From positions 39,799,463 to 39,863,462 of the forward strand of contig JALMGJ010000005.1 in the NCBI GenBank assembly GCA_023362775.1: a DNA stretch of 64,000 nucleotides, read 5' to 3'. Position numbers and translations under genes: made by a program. Below, in pieces: positions 1 through 10,918 of this stretch. This DNA comes from Charina bottae. Its lineage: Eukaryota > Chordata > Lepidosauria > Squamata > Charinaidae. Under the pieces are notes generated by a model. That model saw nothing but the letters and a program-made list of their open reading frames with translations. It did no database searches and was not told the DNA's origin. Position 1 is the first letter of the stretch. The number at the start of each line of letters is the position of its first letter.

Positions 1-876
1 CTTCAGTAGCTGCTTTAGAATGATGGGGGACAAAATTGTTGGTTTTGATGTACTGCAGTGACAATGTAAACACTGAGAAAGGAGCAGTGCGTATTTGGGG
101 CTATTTTCAATCAATCTGTCCTTTCCTCACTTTCTTTCTGGATTTTATTGTAAAAATAGCAGCTCACAAGCCAATGACTAAAAGAAATAAAGAAAAAAAT
201 GTAGGTGCAGGCATGGAGAAGAGAAAATTGCTATATTCTATTGAAATATGGTTGCATGGAAAGCACTGAAGTAGATTGGCCCTAAGTATAATCTAACAAT
301 CTAACTGATTTGTTCCCAGAATACTATTGTGCCTAATGGTTATGAGGATATTTATAAATTTCATGGCCACATATAACATTTGATATCCTCCTCCAAAATT
401 ATTCATTATTTTGGTTATACTCTAAACAGATCTTCTAAATTATAGCCCTGAATAGATTGTCTTTTATTATTTTATACATTAAGTGAGAATCAGCATTCCA
501 TTTGAAAGAAGTAATAACAAGCATCTTATCCTAGCAGAGGTTGTAAGGTTGGCATTTTCTGGGTTGATGGACTTCCTATATGTCTGTGTACCTCCAATTA
601 ATACCCCAATTGTTGGCCTAAATGGCATATGTGACTCATTTGGCACAATGAAGGTACACAACTCTTTCTCAGTCAGACCCCATCTCTGTTTTTCTAATAA
701 AGTATATTTTATCACAGCTTCACTGATATTCTTCATGTAATATTATGTCCTGCTAGGCCCAGGTATCAAATTTCTTGATTCTAGAGTTCAACCAAAAAAC
801 TCAGCTTTCATGGTGGGAAGTGCTGCTTTATGTATAGCATTTATTCATTTATCTATCTATCATATTTGTATGTTGC
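1..876. other. AT-rich intergenic DNA, nothing recognised
   Basis: No domain, repeat family or RNA gene was recognised. Two overlapping open frames of about 85 codons on opposite strands at 479-740 have no recognisable motif and look like chance. Confidence 0.5.
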
Positions 877-890
877 TATCTGACTAGTTA

Positions 891-1223
891 GGGGCGTGGT
901 GGCTCAGCGGGTAAGACGCCAGGCTTGTCAATCGGAAGATCGCAAGTTCGGAGGTTCGAATCCCTAGCCCTGCGTGCAGAGTGAGCTCCCGCACTAGCTC
1001 CAGCTCTTGCCAACCTAGCAATTCGAAAGCATGCAAAGGCAAGTAGATTAATAGGTACCACTTTGGTGGGTAGGTAACAGCGTTCTGCGTGTGTCATGCC
1101 GGCCACGTGACCGTGGAAGCGTCTTCGGACAATGCTGGCTCTTCGGCTAACAAATGGAGATGAGCACCGGCCCTTAGAGTCGGACACGACTGCACAAATG
1201 TGCGGGGGGAACCTTTACCTTTT
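891..1223 (+). mobile_element. tRNA-derived SINE with Bov-B-type tail (Sauria-SINE-like), complete
   Basis: The 5' head is tRNA-like: an A-box-like segment (tggctcagcgggtaag) at about 899-915 and a B-box (ggttcgaatcc) at about 952-963, a split RNA polymerase III promoter. A central body follows, then a 3' tail containing gtcggacacgactgcac, which matches the Bov-B 3' end also seen at 49156-49200. A perfect 14-bp target duplication (tatctgactagtta) flanks it at 877-890 and 1224-1237, so the copy is full length. It encodes no protein and was presumably mobilised by Bov-B enzymes. The open frame across it on the minus strand is incidental. Confidence 0.9.
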
Positions 1224-1249
1224 TATCTGACTAGTTATGAAAATGATCA

Positions 1250-1560
1250 GATGTCCCAGTTCAACTTTGGGGTATATTTTAACTAGGACTGTCAAAACTT
1301 CAACAGTGTTAAAGGAACCTGCAGTCCAAGACCACTCTGACTGTGATTACCAAAAACAGACCAGAAGGAGTCTGGTAGCAGCTATTCTGACTAACAAATG
1401 TTATTAAAAGGCATAAGCTTTCATGAGCAGCAGCTCACTTCATCAGATGCATTGTGTGGTTAGATTGAGGTAGGGTTTAAATTGGGATGAGGTGGGGAGG
1501 GCAAGGGAGGCGAAGACAAGTTAGTCATGCAGATGCAGGTTACATATGAGATAGATTACA
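1250..1560 (-). repeat. Unclassified interspersed repeat with hammerhead-like motif
   Basis: On the minus strand, 1446 to 1419 reads CTGATGA, a 6-bp stem with a TGCT loop, then GAAA, which is the conserved core order of a hammerhead ribozyme. Complementary GCAT and ATGC flank the motif. I recall near-identical segments scattered through turtle and squamate genomes but cannot name the family. Element boundaries are not visible. Confidence 0.4.
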
Positions 1561-2145
1561 AGTACCTTATCAATTAACATTTGTAATATGTTAGAAAACA
1601 TAAAATGTGTTAGAAAAGGTGCTGATTTTTGCTACCACGGACTGACATGGCTCTCCTCCTACAGTGTATACAAAAATAGGCCCTAAGATTTGAGGGGGGA
1701 ACCATATAAAGACAGATATAAATCTGAAGTAGCCTTTTAAAAAGTCCCCTCCCCTAAAAAGAGGGGGAAATGGAAAATTGCAATCCAACCCAAGTGTATG
1801 ATGTAGTTGCTATCTCCTTTGCAATATCATTTCTACCCACTCAGCTCTCTAATTAATGTGAAGCACAACCTCCACCCCCAAATGCTCTACCCAGTAGATT
1901 TTCGATGTATTATGTCTTTTGTTCTTTTTCTTTTTAAAAGACACTTTTAATGTTTTAAGCAACTTGGTAATGTGTCCAGAGAATTCTGGTTATTGGCAGA
2001 TTAAAAGTAGAACAAAGAAATGATTGAATGCTTATCACTCTGTATACAGAGACATTCATCCTCTGGATTCTTACTCCAGAGAAAATCCATTCCCCTGGCT
2101 ATGGTGAATTAGAATATAAAGCAGTGAGAAGGATTAGTATTTCTA
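1561..2145. other. Intergenic DNA, nothing recognised
   Basis: Mixed AT-rich sequence with no recognisable element or coding motif. Confidence 0.5.
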
Positions 2146-2219
2146 GGGACCCCAGGGTCCCTCCTTGTGAGGGAGATGGGCGGGATATAAGTGTGATAAA
2201 TAAGTAAGTAAGTAAGTAT
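2146..2219 (+). mobile_element. L2-type LINE 3' tail fragment
   Basis: The stretch has the ccctcc...gggagatgggcgggatataa hairpin-like 3' end seen in the other L2 copies here, and closes with a short (AAGT)n run at 2201-2219. Only the last ~70 bp of the element is recognisable. Confidence 0.65.
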
Positions 2220-2303
2220 TTCATTCATGGGAGCATGAAGAAGATGACACCAGTCCTTGTTGCCCAGAATCAGTTTCAGTGAACAGGAAGAAGTAGTATA
2301 AGG

Positions 2304-2438
2304 CAGGGGTCCCCAACCTTAGCGACTTGAAGATGTGTGGACTTCAACTCCCAGAATTCCCTAGCCAGCGTTGCTGGCTGGGGAATTCTGGGAGTTGAAG
2401 TCCACACATCTTCAAGTTGCTAAGGTTGAGGAACATTG
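2304..2438. mobile_element. Palindromic hAT-type MITE
   Basis: A 135-bp near-perfect palindrome whose two arms share the segment around tgtggacttcaactcccaga. Its ends (caggggtcc and the inverted caatgttcc) are hAT-like terminal inverted repeats. An exact 8-bp target duplication (gtataagg) lies at 2296-2303 and 2439-2446, as expected for hAT transposases. There is no coding capacity. Related copies lie at 8439-8548 and 37300-37419, with a half copy at 61984-62048. Confidence 0.9.
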
Positions 2439-2446
2439 GTATAAGG

Positions 2447-3584
2447 GATGATTGGAGTGGTGACATTCATGATGAGAGATATCCAAGAGAAGGAACTAAC
2501 CACTAACCACTTTTTCTGCTACAGCTAATTTGCTACCTCAGCTTGCCAATTAATATTTTGTATCTTCCTTAGGGATTCATTTAGAAAATATATCTTCTGA
2601 CAAGGTGTTCAGGTCATGAGTTGATGCCAGTCATCAAGTCCTCTAGTTTAGAGGGAACTATCACTGTATTATATCTCCAGCAACCTGCTATCCTGAAGGG
2701 GTGGTGGGTATTATGTGGTAAGTTAAAAAACATAATTAATGTAATTCCAAAGCAAGCTGCTCCCGGCAAGGCTGTCAGTTCTAAAGGAGACTTTGAAAGC
2801 TTTGCTGAGATTTTTTAATTGCTTTGAACAGAAGCTATGGAAAGACCAGACTGATAGTTTCCCTCACATCTTGCACCCTTCTGTAGTGCTGCTAAAAGGG
2901 GAGTCTTTAAGGCATGTCTTAAAAGGCAGCATTTGATGGCTGTAGCTTTTAACACAAAGCTAAAATTAGATTCTCTGACTATAGCACAGCCTCTTGCACT
3001 GTGGTGTTTTCTATCGCCCTAATAGATGAAGGAAGAAGTTATAAATCCTGGGCTTAAGTTCCTTCAGAACTGGCTTCCATGGAAACCCTTTTGGCAAGCT
3101 TTTAAAAATGTTTTTGACGTAAGAGTTTAAGCAAGAAAGTTTGATATGTGTCATTCCGATCTCTGAAAGTAGTTAAATGAAGTTTTGTCTTGCTAAACTC
3201 TACTGTTAGAAGTAGGCAGCAAGAACTTAACAGACATTGGATGTGATGTGTGTTATCATGTCGATGATGGATTTGGGTGACTAGGGTGACTCAGCATAAT
3301 GGACGACGCTGGATTCTGGTGCTTCCATCATTTGGTTACCTCTGAGTACCAAATCCTTCCATGCATCACCTTCAGCAGGTTGGCAGTGCACTCCTTATAT
3401 CACTGATACAGGGAGGGACATTGGGAGCCAAAGGCCTTGACACTTAGTATGTCCAGTTCACCTCAACCATTTGGTCCGGTCATGGGAGTGGGGTGAGAAT
3501 GAGAGGATTTCTGCACTGCAGGCCTCAGAACTTCCCCTGATTCTGGTTAATGCAGCATATGGCTGACACAACAGGCAGCTGTTG
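2447..3584. other. Intergenic DNA, unclassified
   Basis: No family was recognised. The part from about 3240 to 3584 is more GC-rich and may be old repeat material or the 5' end of the LINE that follows. Confidence 0.4.
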
Positions 3585-3701
3585 TGGGGGGCAGAGCAAG
3601 ATGGCTACAGACTGACAGCATTTTTAGTGAGCTCTTAACATTTCTATTTTAATTACTTTTTAATTTAGTTTAAGTTAGTTTATTTAGTGATTTTATTTAA
3701 T

Positions 3702-3932
3702 AAAGGTAAAGGTAAAGGTACCCCCCGCACATTTGTGCAGTCGTGTCCGACTCTAGGGGCCGGTGCTCATCTCCGTTTGTTAGCCAAAGAGCCAGCGTTG
3801 TCCAAAGACACTTCCGCGGTCATGTGGCCGGCATGACACACACGGAACGCTGTTACCTTCCCACCGAAGTGGTACCTATTAATCTACTTGCATTTGCATG
3901 CTTTCAAATTGCTAGGTTGGCAAGAGCTGGGG
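3702..3932 (-). mobile_element. Bov-B-tailed SINE, 5'-truncated
   Basis: This is a reverse-complement copy of the SINE family seen at 891-1223. The tail starts near 3717 (gcacatttgtgcagtcgtg) and is preceded by a (GGTAAA)n-like A-rich end at 3702-3720. The tRNA head is missing; the copy stops after the segment matching cttgccaacctagcaat. It lies just upstream of the open RT frame and may have inserted into the 5' part of that LINE. No clear target duplication was found. Confidence 0.85.
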
Positions 3933-4029
3933 TGATTAATATCAATCAGTAATTTTAGTTCTCTGTATTAAGATTAGTAGTTTTAGAATTTTAAAACTAG
4001 GATTAGGTAGGATTAGGATTCTGGAATGA

Positions 4030-6205
4030 TATGGGAAAGAAAGAAATGAGAAAGAGCTAGCAAAGGATCTCTCCCTTCACGGAAGTCAGCTAAACAACCA
4101 AAGATCGACGAACACTTTGGATGCGACCTCCCTCCCCCATTGGCCCCCAGTCTCGTGTTCAGAGATCAGAAATATAATTAAACAGTTCAAACCAGGGAAA
4201 GCCCCTGGTTCAGATTTTATTACGTATGAAGTAATAAAAAGTAATTTGGAATGGTGGATCCCAGTGCTAGCTTCACTTTTCACTGCAATAGATCGTTCAG
4301 CCATGATACAAAAGGATTGGGGCTTGGCTATTATAATACCAATATATAAGAAGGGCAAGAGAGACGACCCAGCTAACTACCGCCCAATTAGTTTGTTAAG
4401 TCAGATCAGCAAAATGTATACTAAACATCTTCAGGAGAAACTAATTGACTGGCTTGAGTCAGAAGACATTTTGCTGGATGAACAGGCTGGATTTAGAATA
4501 GGACGATCAACGTTAGATCATGCTTTGGTGCTGCAACATTTAGTAGAAAAGTATACCCATAAATCAGGACAATCCCTTTATGCAGCATTTATTGACTTTA
4601 GGTCAGCTTTTGACATAGTATCTAGATTCAAACTGTGGTACAAACTGAAAAATTCCACAACTGACAAACGCCTACTCTTGCTGCTCAATAAAATACACAA
4701 GAACACAAGTTTGAAAATCAGGTGCAGTAACCAAGGACATGTTACAAAAGAAATACCTGTAAGGATGGGAGTCAGACAGGGATGTCTATTGGCCCCAGTT
4801 TTATTTAACTATTATATAAATTCACTAGTCCCTTATTTGAGTAACTCCACTTTTCATCCCCCCAAATTAGCCCAAAGACATGTCAATTTATTACTCTATG
4901 CCGACGATGCAGTAATTCTGTCACTAACCCCTATTGGCCTTAAAAGAGCCTTGAGATCACTCATGCATTACTGTACTGAGGAGGAATTAATAATAAATTA
5001 CACCAAAACTAAAATACTTACTTTCTCCAAACGTCCGAAATGGAGAAACTGGAACTTAGGTGAGCAACCCATTGAGCAAGTTAAGATATTTAGATATCTC
5101 GGGATAGTGTTCCAAGCTACAGGAAGCAGAAATGCCCACCTGGATTATGTAACTCATAATGCACAGAGATCTACATCAGCTATCCAAACGTATTATTTTA
5201 CCAGAGGAGCACAGTTTATCCCTGCTGTAATTAAGTTGTTTGCAGCTAAAGCTCGAGCACAACTACTATACGGGGGTCAACTGGGACCATATAACAATAT
5301 GGTTGCCCTAGAAAGAATTCAAAGAAAATTTCTAAGAAACATCTTTCAGGTTACCCGTTGTGTTCCAAATGCTGTACTTCGACGGAAAGCAGGAGTTAGT
5401 AAACTTGAATCTAACCTCTGGATAAATATCTTTCCCTATTGGTTAAAATTACATCATAACCCCAGGGGACTGACCCACCTAATATTGGTAGACAATTTTA
5501 AATCTTCCTGGAAGACAGCTATTCAAAAGAGACTGAGCCTTTATGGTTTCTCCAGTGATGCCATCTTAGCCTTGGAGCTAGACCAAGCAAGATCACTACT
5601 AAGGCAAAGGATCTTAGATATAGAAGGGCAAACAGAAACTGCTACTTTTACCAGTAATATATTTGTCAATAATCAAATTTTACTGCCCAAACCAGCCCCA
5701 TACCTATATTATATTACAGTTCCCAAATTTAGGAGAGCCCTATCATTAGCCCGACTGAATGCCCTCCCTACAGCTGTTTTAGAGGGGAAATACAAGAAAA
5801 CCCCATATGAAACCCGTCTTTGCCCCTGTGATACGGGTGCTGTAGAGACCACGGCCCACGCTCTCTTATATTGCCAGTTTTATAGGGACATTCGCCACCA
5901 GCTGATTACCCCCCTTTTGCTTAAATTCCCGGGTCATTCTGATAATTTCTACTTGTGTTTTCTGTTAAACAATGAAGAGAAAGGTATCTCCTTGATTATA
6001 GCAAAATTCTGCTACATTTTATGTAAGCTTCACTTACAAATGGTTATTAGCAGTCACTGATATTAGGGGATAACTCTGTTTGCCTTATGTATTTGACTGG
6101 AATAAAGTTTATATATCTTAATATATTAAAATAGAAAATTCTAATTCTATTTTAGCATAATTGTTATGTTATTAGTTCTATGCTGGGCTATGACCGAAAT
6201 AAAGA
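4030..6205 (+). mobile_element. Non-LTR retrotransposon fragment, Vingi/ingi-like
   Basis: A LINE copy holding most of the reverse transcriptase, a C-terminal domain and a 3' UTR that ends in aataaagattgattgattg at about 6199-6217. The endonuclease region is missing. A stretch at 3585-3700 containing gcagagcaagatggc may be a remnant of its 5' UTR, separated by a SINE and an internal deletion. The reading frame is still open over 2 kb, implying a fairly recent insertion. Assignment to the Vingi/ingi branch of the I superfamily is from memory of family style. Confidence 0.75.
4117..6060 (+). pseudogene. Reverse transcriptase ORF of Vingi/ingi-like LINE, N-terminally truncated
   Basis: About 647 codons remain open without a stop; the frame is open back to about 4030 but has no plausible ATG, so this is the 3' part of a longer ORF. 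RT landmarks, numbered from 4117: KPGKAPGSD near residue 25, YRPISLL near 88, FIDFRSAFD at 158-166, VRQGCLLAP at 219-227 and the catalytic YADD at 261-264. A C-terminal zinc-knuckle-like motif (C569, C571, H581, C586) sits in CPCDTG...HALLYC. The protein would copy LINE RNA at a nicked chromosomal target, but the apurinic-type endonuclease that makes the nick is missing, so this copy cannot be autonomous. It is not a host gene. Clade placement is less certain than the RT call. Confidence 0.8.
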
Positions 6206-6217
6206 TTGATTGATTGA

Positions 6218-6984
6218 CCAACCAATCACAGTGCAGTCAGAACACTGAAAACAGGGGTGTGCAGGATAGAGAAGTTTCAAGGTCAGAATGTGTAAGAGAG
6301 ATCTCTGGGCTGACTCTAGGGCTAGGAAACAAATAAGGGCATCTCAGAATGTTAATAGCAACAAACAGATGAATATTGTAGGGTCCGTCTTATCTGGTCA
6401 GAGGTTGATTAGGCTTCATTCTAGGAAAAAGAGGTTCAAATGGCTCTCAGAAACCCCACCACAATGAATTCACCAATAAGTGAGTGCTCTAGTTTTGGCT
6501 TACTCAGTTTCAAGATTCTCTATGTTAACTCCTTACCTTGACAACAGGCAGCCAAATCTCAGTCAGGACTTCATAGTCATGGCTAGTAGGTCCAGAAAAG
6601 AGATATTGGCTGTTGGCTTGGCCAGCAGTGCAAAACTCTTTTCTCTACTACCTGGGTGAGCCAGTTGGTTATGTTGGTCTGGTTTGTTCTGCTGTATGTG
6701 TGTATGTGTGTGCAGTGTGTGCATACACTTGGCTCCTATCATTGAAATTAATAATGTTTTTCTATATGCAGTGAGTTTCTTCATCGTCTTTATGGCTGCA
6801 TTAACACACATCTCTCCAGTCCTTGAATCAAAGGAAAAGTACATCAGCATAATTTGCAATCCTCAATGGCTGAGCAACAATGAGACTGGCAATTGGTGCT
6901 GTCCATATACTTTTAATGCAGGACAGTTTAGGGGTAGTGATGATTGAATTACTCTGGATGGAGGCTTTAGTTATGTTTGAAGTT
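6218..6984. other. Intergenic DNA, nothing recognised
   Basis: Only a short TG-rich tract at about 6694-6722 stands out. Confidence 0.5.
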
Positions 6985-6992
6985 GCCTAAGT

Positions 6993-7324
6993 CAGGGGTC
7001 CCCAACCCCCGGGCCACGGACCGGTCCCAGTCCGTGGCCTGTTAGGAACCGGGCTGCACAGCAGGAGGTGAGCGGTGGGCGAGTGAGCGAAGCTTCATCT
7101 GTATTTACAGCTGCTCCCCATCGCTCGCATTACTGCCTGAGCTCCGCCTCCTGTCAGATCAGCGGTGGCATTAGATTCTCATAGGAGTGCAAATCCTACT
7201 GTAAACTGTGCATGCGAGGGATCTAGGTTGCACACTCCTTATGAAACCACCACCACCCCCGGTCCGTGGAAAAATTGTCTTCCACAAAACTGGTCCCTGG
7301 TGCCAAAAAGGTTGGGGACTGCTG
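6993..7324 (+). mobile_element. hAT nonautonomous transposon, MER1/Charlie-like
   Basis: The 332-bp element starts caggggtccccaacccc and ends ttggggactgctg, giving imperfect hAT-type terminal inverted repeats. A perfect 8-bp target duplication (gcctaagt) flanks it at 6985-6992 and 7325-7332. Internal segments such as gctccgcctcctgtcagatc and the ggtccgtggaaaaattgtc segment near the right end closely resemble the mammalian MER1 (hAT-Charlie) consensus as I remember it. It has no transposase and would have needed one in trans. Confidence 0.85.
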
Positions 7325-7594
7325 GCCTAAGTGATAGCTTGCTGTGCCAATGATCTGTTGTTTGGCTATTTCTGAACAGACGTCTCTTCTCGAAGAGCAC
7401 TTAGCCCATACCCAAAGTAGCCCAGCTGAGACGTTGGTGGAGTGGAGGGATGTTTGTGAAGTGGGACAGAACACTCCTGACAGATTAGGCTATCTCCCTT
7501 CTCCTTCATCCCACACCTCTTCATGGCACTTTGACTGTCATTTGGACTAAAAGAGGAAATAAACACAATTTCTTGTCAATTTTACCCCACCTCC

Positions 7595-7960
7595 TATCTA
7601 TACAGCACTCCCTCCCTTGCTCTTTAACATTTATAGGAAGCTGCTAGATGAGGTCATCTGGTGGTTTGGGGTTCAGTATCTTCAGTATGCTGATGGTACC
7701 CAACTTTATATTACTACCCTGGGTCATAAGGGAGATGCTGTTATATCCTATCCCAGTACCTGGAGGCTGTAGATATCTGGATAAGAGAGAACAGACTGAA
7801 GTTGAACTCAAGTGAGATTTCTGTTTGTACATTTGGGTTCTCAGTCAATGCCTATATTGTATCTAGATGGGCAGGCATTATCCATGAAGGAGCAGGTTCA
7901 CAATATGGGGGTAATTCTAGATTCATGGCTCCTACTGATACAGTAGGTAGAGGCAAGAGG
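7595..7960 (+). pseudogene. L2 LINE reverse transcriptase relic
   Basis: Translating with frame changes gives LLFNIYRKLLDEVI, QYADGTQLYI (the catalytic YADD is now YADG), then NRLKLN and MGVILDSWLL, in the L2 order of finger/palm, catalytic motif and thumb. There are stop codons and at least one frameshift. It is clearly older than the L2 at 19.5-22.5 kb. Confidence 0.75.
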
Positions 7961-7984
7961 CTCAGAAGAAACCCTCCCAAGTTT

Positions 7985-8133
7985 CTTTCTACAAAGGAGA
8001 TGGGAGGGTGGAGAATTGTACTTCCATACTTGCAAGATTCTGTCAATGTAGCTTTACAATAAAGTAGAAATAGCTCATCTGGCTTGGGTTCCTATATGGT
8101 TTACCCCACGGGGCCGACATCAGTCTTGCAAGT
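7985..8133 (+). repeat. LTR-like 3' fragment, first of two related copies
   Basis: About 140 bp (cttgcaagattctgt, then a poly(A) signal in ttacaataaag, then agctcatctgg and ggtttacc) closely match 26205-26345. The poly(A) signal, the pyrimidine-rich 3' part and a possible CA end suggest the R-U5 part of an LTR, possibly from an endogenous retrovirus. No coding region is attached and the 5' part is missing. Confidence 0.5.
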
Positions 8134-8438
8134 ATGAAAGATTTATTCTGCTCTTTTGTGGGTAGAGATTCCAGAGTGTATTTAAAAATGTAGACATTTC
8201 TGCTGGTTGGCCTATTAAGCTTAGGTATAGGTGACTCTGTTGTTTTGCTAAGCGTGAGTCAAGGTATGAGCCTAACTCATGATTACTCTTTTATTCTATG
8301 AGCTATTGAGAACTGAGGTTGTAATTTCCATATGGAATTTAAATGAAGGCAGTCAGTCAGGCAGGGATCTTTTGTGTTTCCCAGGGTGGGGCATCTCTCG
8401 TAGGGGGCATCGCTCTTTCACTAATGCTCGTTCTAAAG

Positions 8439-8548
8439 CAGTGTTGCTCAAACTTGGCTGCTTTAAGCTGTGTGGACTTCAACTCCCAGAATTCCCCAGC
8501 CAGCCATGCAGTCCACACAGTTTAAGCGGCCAGGGTTGAGCAACACTG
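8439..8548. mobile_element. Palindromic hAT-type MITE
   Basis: The 110-bp foldback has ends cagtgttgctcaa and the inverted match ending caacactg. An exact 8-bp target duplication (ttctaaag) lies at 8431-8438 and 8549-8556. It shares the tgtggacttcaactcccaga arm with the copy at 2304 but has a different, shorter centre. Confidence 0.9.
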
Positions 8549-8556
8549 TTCTAAAG

Positions 8557-9190
8557 GGAGAAACTGCTTTGTTTGCTTGTTTGTTTTTGGCAGCCAGGCA
8601 GAAAATAAAAGTCTTCAGGTGAGCTTTTAAATATTGATGTGGAGGGAGACAGTCTGGATTACTGACTCTCTGCAAGGTTAGGTTAGATCACAGGCAATAT
8701 AGATTTAGAAGAGGGGGTTATTTTAAAACATTTTTAAAGTAATCCCTTCATAGACCGACTGGAATTAATTAACATTTTCTTCCAGGGTGTTCTCCTGCCA
8801 GAAGGATGAGATTGATTGACAGATTGTGTCAAGTTAACATGTTGAGAATGCAGGACCCCCCACTACCTTCTCCAGGAAGTCTCTGCCATCCCTTGAGCCC
8901 TCGTTCCACAGGAGTCCTGTCAAAGCTTCATGGTATTACGAGCTCCACCCATATTGGCTGGGCAGGCAGCAATTGGGGTGGTTTGGCCCTGCAGTGAATC
9001 CATGGTCAGAAGCATGTTCTTGCTCCCAGAACTTAGCAGTGGTTTGTGCCATTCTTATTTTCTCCCCAGCTTGTTATCTTGGAAAAAAATAAGCAAAATA
9101 AGTCAATTGATTGGGTTTGGATTTTCCCACAACATGGTCAAAGCCATTATAATGCATACTGTTGAGTAATTGTTTGCTTTTTGTAAAGAT
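8557..9190. other. Intergenic DNA, nothing recognised
   Basis: No repeat or coding motif was identified; small open frames here lack support. Confidence 0.5.
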
Positions 9191-9419
9191 TTTTTTCCCA
9201 CCTTTATTACTTTTATAAATAACTCAAGGCAGGGAACATACCTAATACTCCTTCCTCCTTTTATTTTCCCCACAACAACAACCCTGTGAGGTGAGTTGGG
9301 CTGAGAGAGAGCGACTGGCCCAAGGTCACCCAGCCGGCTCTCATGCCTAAGGTGGGAGTAGAACTCCTGGTCTCCTGGTTTCTAGCCCAGCACCTTAACC
9401 ACTAGACCATACTGGCTGC
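9191..9419 (-). mobile_element. CORE/MIR-like tRNA-derived SINE
   Basis: Read on the minus strand it begins with a tRNA-like head (tatggtctagtggttaag near 9413, with a weak B-box). It continues with a core resembling mammalian MIR (gtgaccttgggccagtc, then ctcacctcacagggttgttg). The 3' part ends ccttgagttatttataaaag, a LINE-like tail. The core similarity to MIR is from family knowledge. Confidence 0.75.
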
Positions 9420-10070
9420 TTTTAATGGAGGATGCTCGGAGCTCCTCAGCATATAGCAGCCTGACATGTTAGGAAGTAGGTAGGCAAATATATAAATACA
9501 TGACTGGGTAAATTTAGTTTAGTATTGAATAAATACATTTTCAAATCATTCTTAAATGCATCCCAGGAGCCAGAACTGGGGGCGGGGTGAGGTGGGGAAG
9601 GAGAAGAGAATTCCATAATCAAGGACCCAGTTCCTGAAATGCATGCAAATGAGATGGAACAACATGAAAAAAGCCAATAGAAAGAATCCCCTGTCTTAAC
9701 AGGGACATACTAAGACTGGGGTTGGAACAGGGAGTGGTGAACAGCTGACCGCAGGTTCTTAAACACTAGCACCAGTTGGAATTGGGCTCTGGCCTTCATA
9801 GGAAGCTGATGAAACCCTGCAGAAGCAGAAATATGGGGAAAATGGAGGTTCAGAATAATGCATACTGCAAAGTTCTGGACCAAGATCAGAGGTTGGAGAG
9901 GGAGAAACGAAGACCTGCCTTAGACTGTTGAGGTAGTGAGACCACCAGGTCTGAACTAATAAATCTGCAAGGTAAGTAGACAGGAATTGCTGAATTTGGC
10001 AGAGGTTCAATTAGTGAAGATGACACACTCTCCCAGTTATCATTATAAATGGCCAAAGGGAGAGCACATC
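9420..10070. other. Intergenic DNA, nothing recognised
   Basis: A moderately purine-rich stretch with no recognisable element. Confidence 0.5.
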
Positions 10071-10078
10071 ATCTAGCA

Positions 10079-10270
10079 CAGGGGTGGGCAACATCAGGCC
10101 TGCAGGCCGTATAAGGCCAGTGGGGCTCCCGCCCACAAACCCTGCCCCTTCCACGCAATTGGCTCCCACCCGCAAACCCCACCCCCAGTGCTTGTGATTG
10201 GCTCATGCCCGCAAACTCCGGCCCCTGGTTTGCGGAAATCCCAGAAACCCCGCCCCCCACCCCGGTCCCC
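10079..10270 (+). mobile_element. Possible hAT fragment (left end only)
   Basis: caggggtgggcaac at 10079 is a typical hAT terminus and is followed by a GC-rich body. No matching right end or 8-bp duplication was found, so it may be truncated or only hAT-like by chance. Confidence 0.4.
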
Positions 10271-10873
10271 GGTTATAAATATCCAAATGGCCCTTCCTAG
10301 CCAGTGTCACTGGAACCATCTCACAGCTTTGAAGGAGGAGGGGAGAAAAGGGGAGGGAGGGAAGATTCAGCTGAAACACCAGGATTTTAGCTTTGTCCAC
10401 ATTCAATTTTAACCAGCGCATATCATCCACAATGAGATGTCTAAAAGGCATTTTGAGAGGGAGGACTGAGGAAAAAAGCTATAGGGGGAGGGGGTATCTC
10501 TCCCATTGTCCCTGGAAATGTGGAAAAAATGTTTTTATGTGCTCTCATAGCCATCCAAGAAGTGCCAGGCAAGAAGCCCTGTTTCACAAAGGGCATGGGG
10601 CTATTATAAAAACCAGGGGGTTTGAAAGTTAAAGAACTAATTGCATAGAAAGTGCAACCCCTTCAGCTTTCACTGCCTCATAAGACTCTAGCAGGGAATT
10701 TAACAGAGCTGCCATAAATCAATTCTCTTACTACCAAGCCAGGTTGTAAAACTATAAATCAGGCCATAGTCTTTCATCAGTGCTGCAAGGGCCAAGCAGA
10801 AGCAGCATCCAGGGTTCCAGTAAGCAGTCCAGCATCAGAGTTTCAGGGAGATATGCATAAGCAGAAATCACCT
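10271..10873. other. Intergenic DNA, nothing recognised
   Basis: Purine-rich patches (around 10330-10370 and 10460-10495) and no identifiable element. Confidence 0.5.
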
Positions 10874-10918
10874 CCAGTCCAGTCCAGTCCAGTCCAGTCC
10901 AGTCCAGTCCAGTCCAGT
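10874..10918 (+). repeat. (CCAGT)n microsatellite
   Basis: Nine uninterrupted pentanucleotide units. The short open frames across it on both strands are by-products of the repeat. Confidence 0.95.

Noticed and set aside
479..740. Overlapping 85-codon open frames on both strands
   Set aside because: No motif, no repeat link and mirror-image overlap; typical chance frames in AT-rich DNA.
891..963. tRNA gene in the SINE heads (also at 30028, 47498, 51033)
   Set aside because: A- and B-box-like segments are present but no cloverleaf with a proper acceptor stem; the full SINE body and tail follow.
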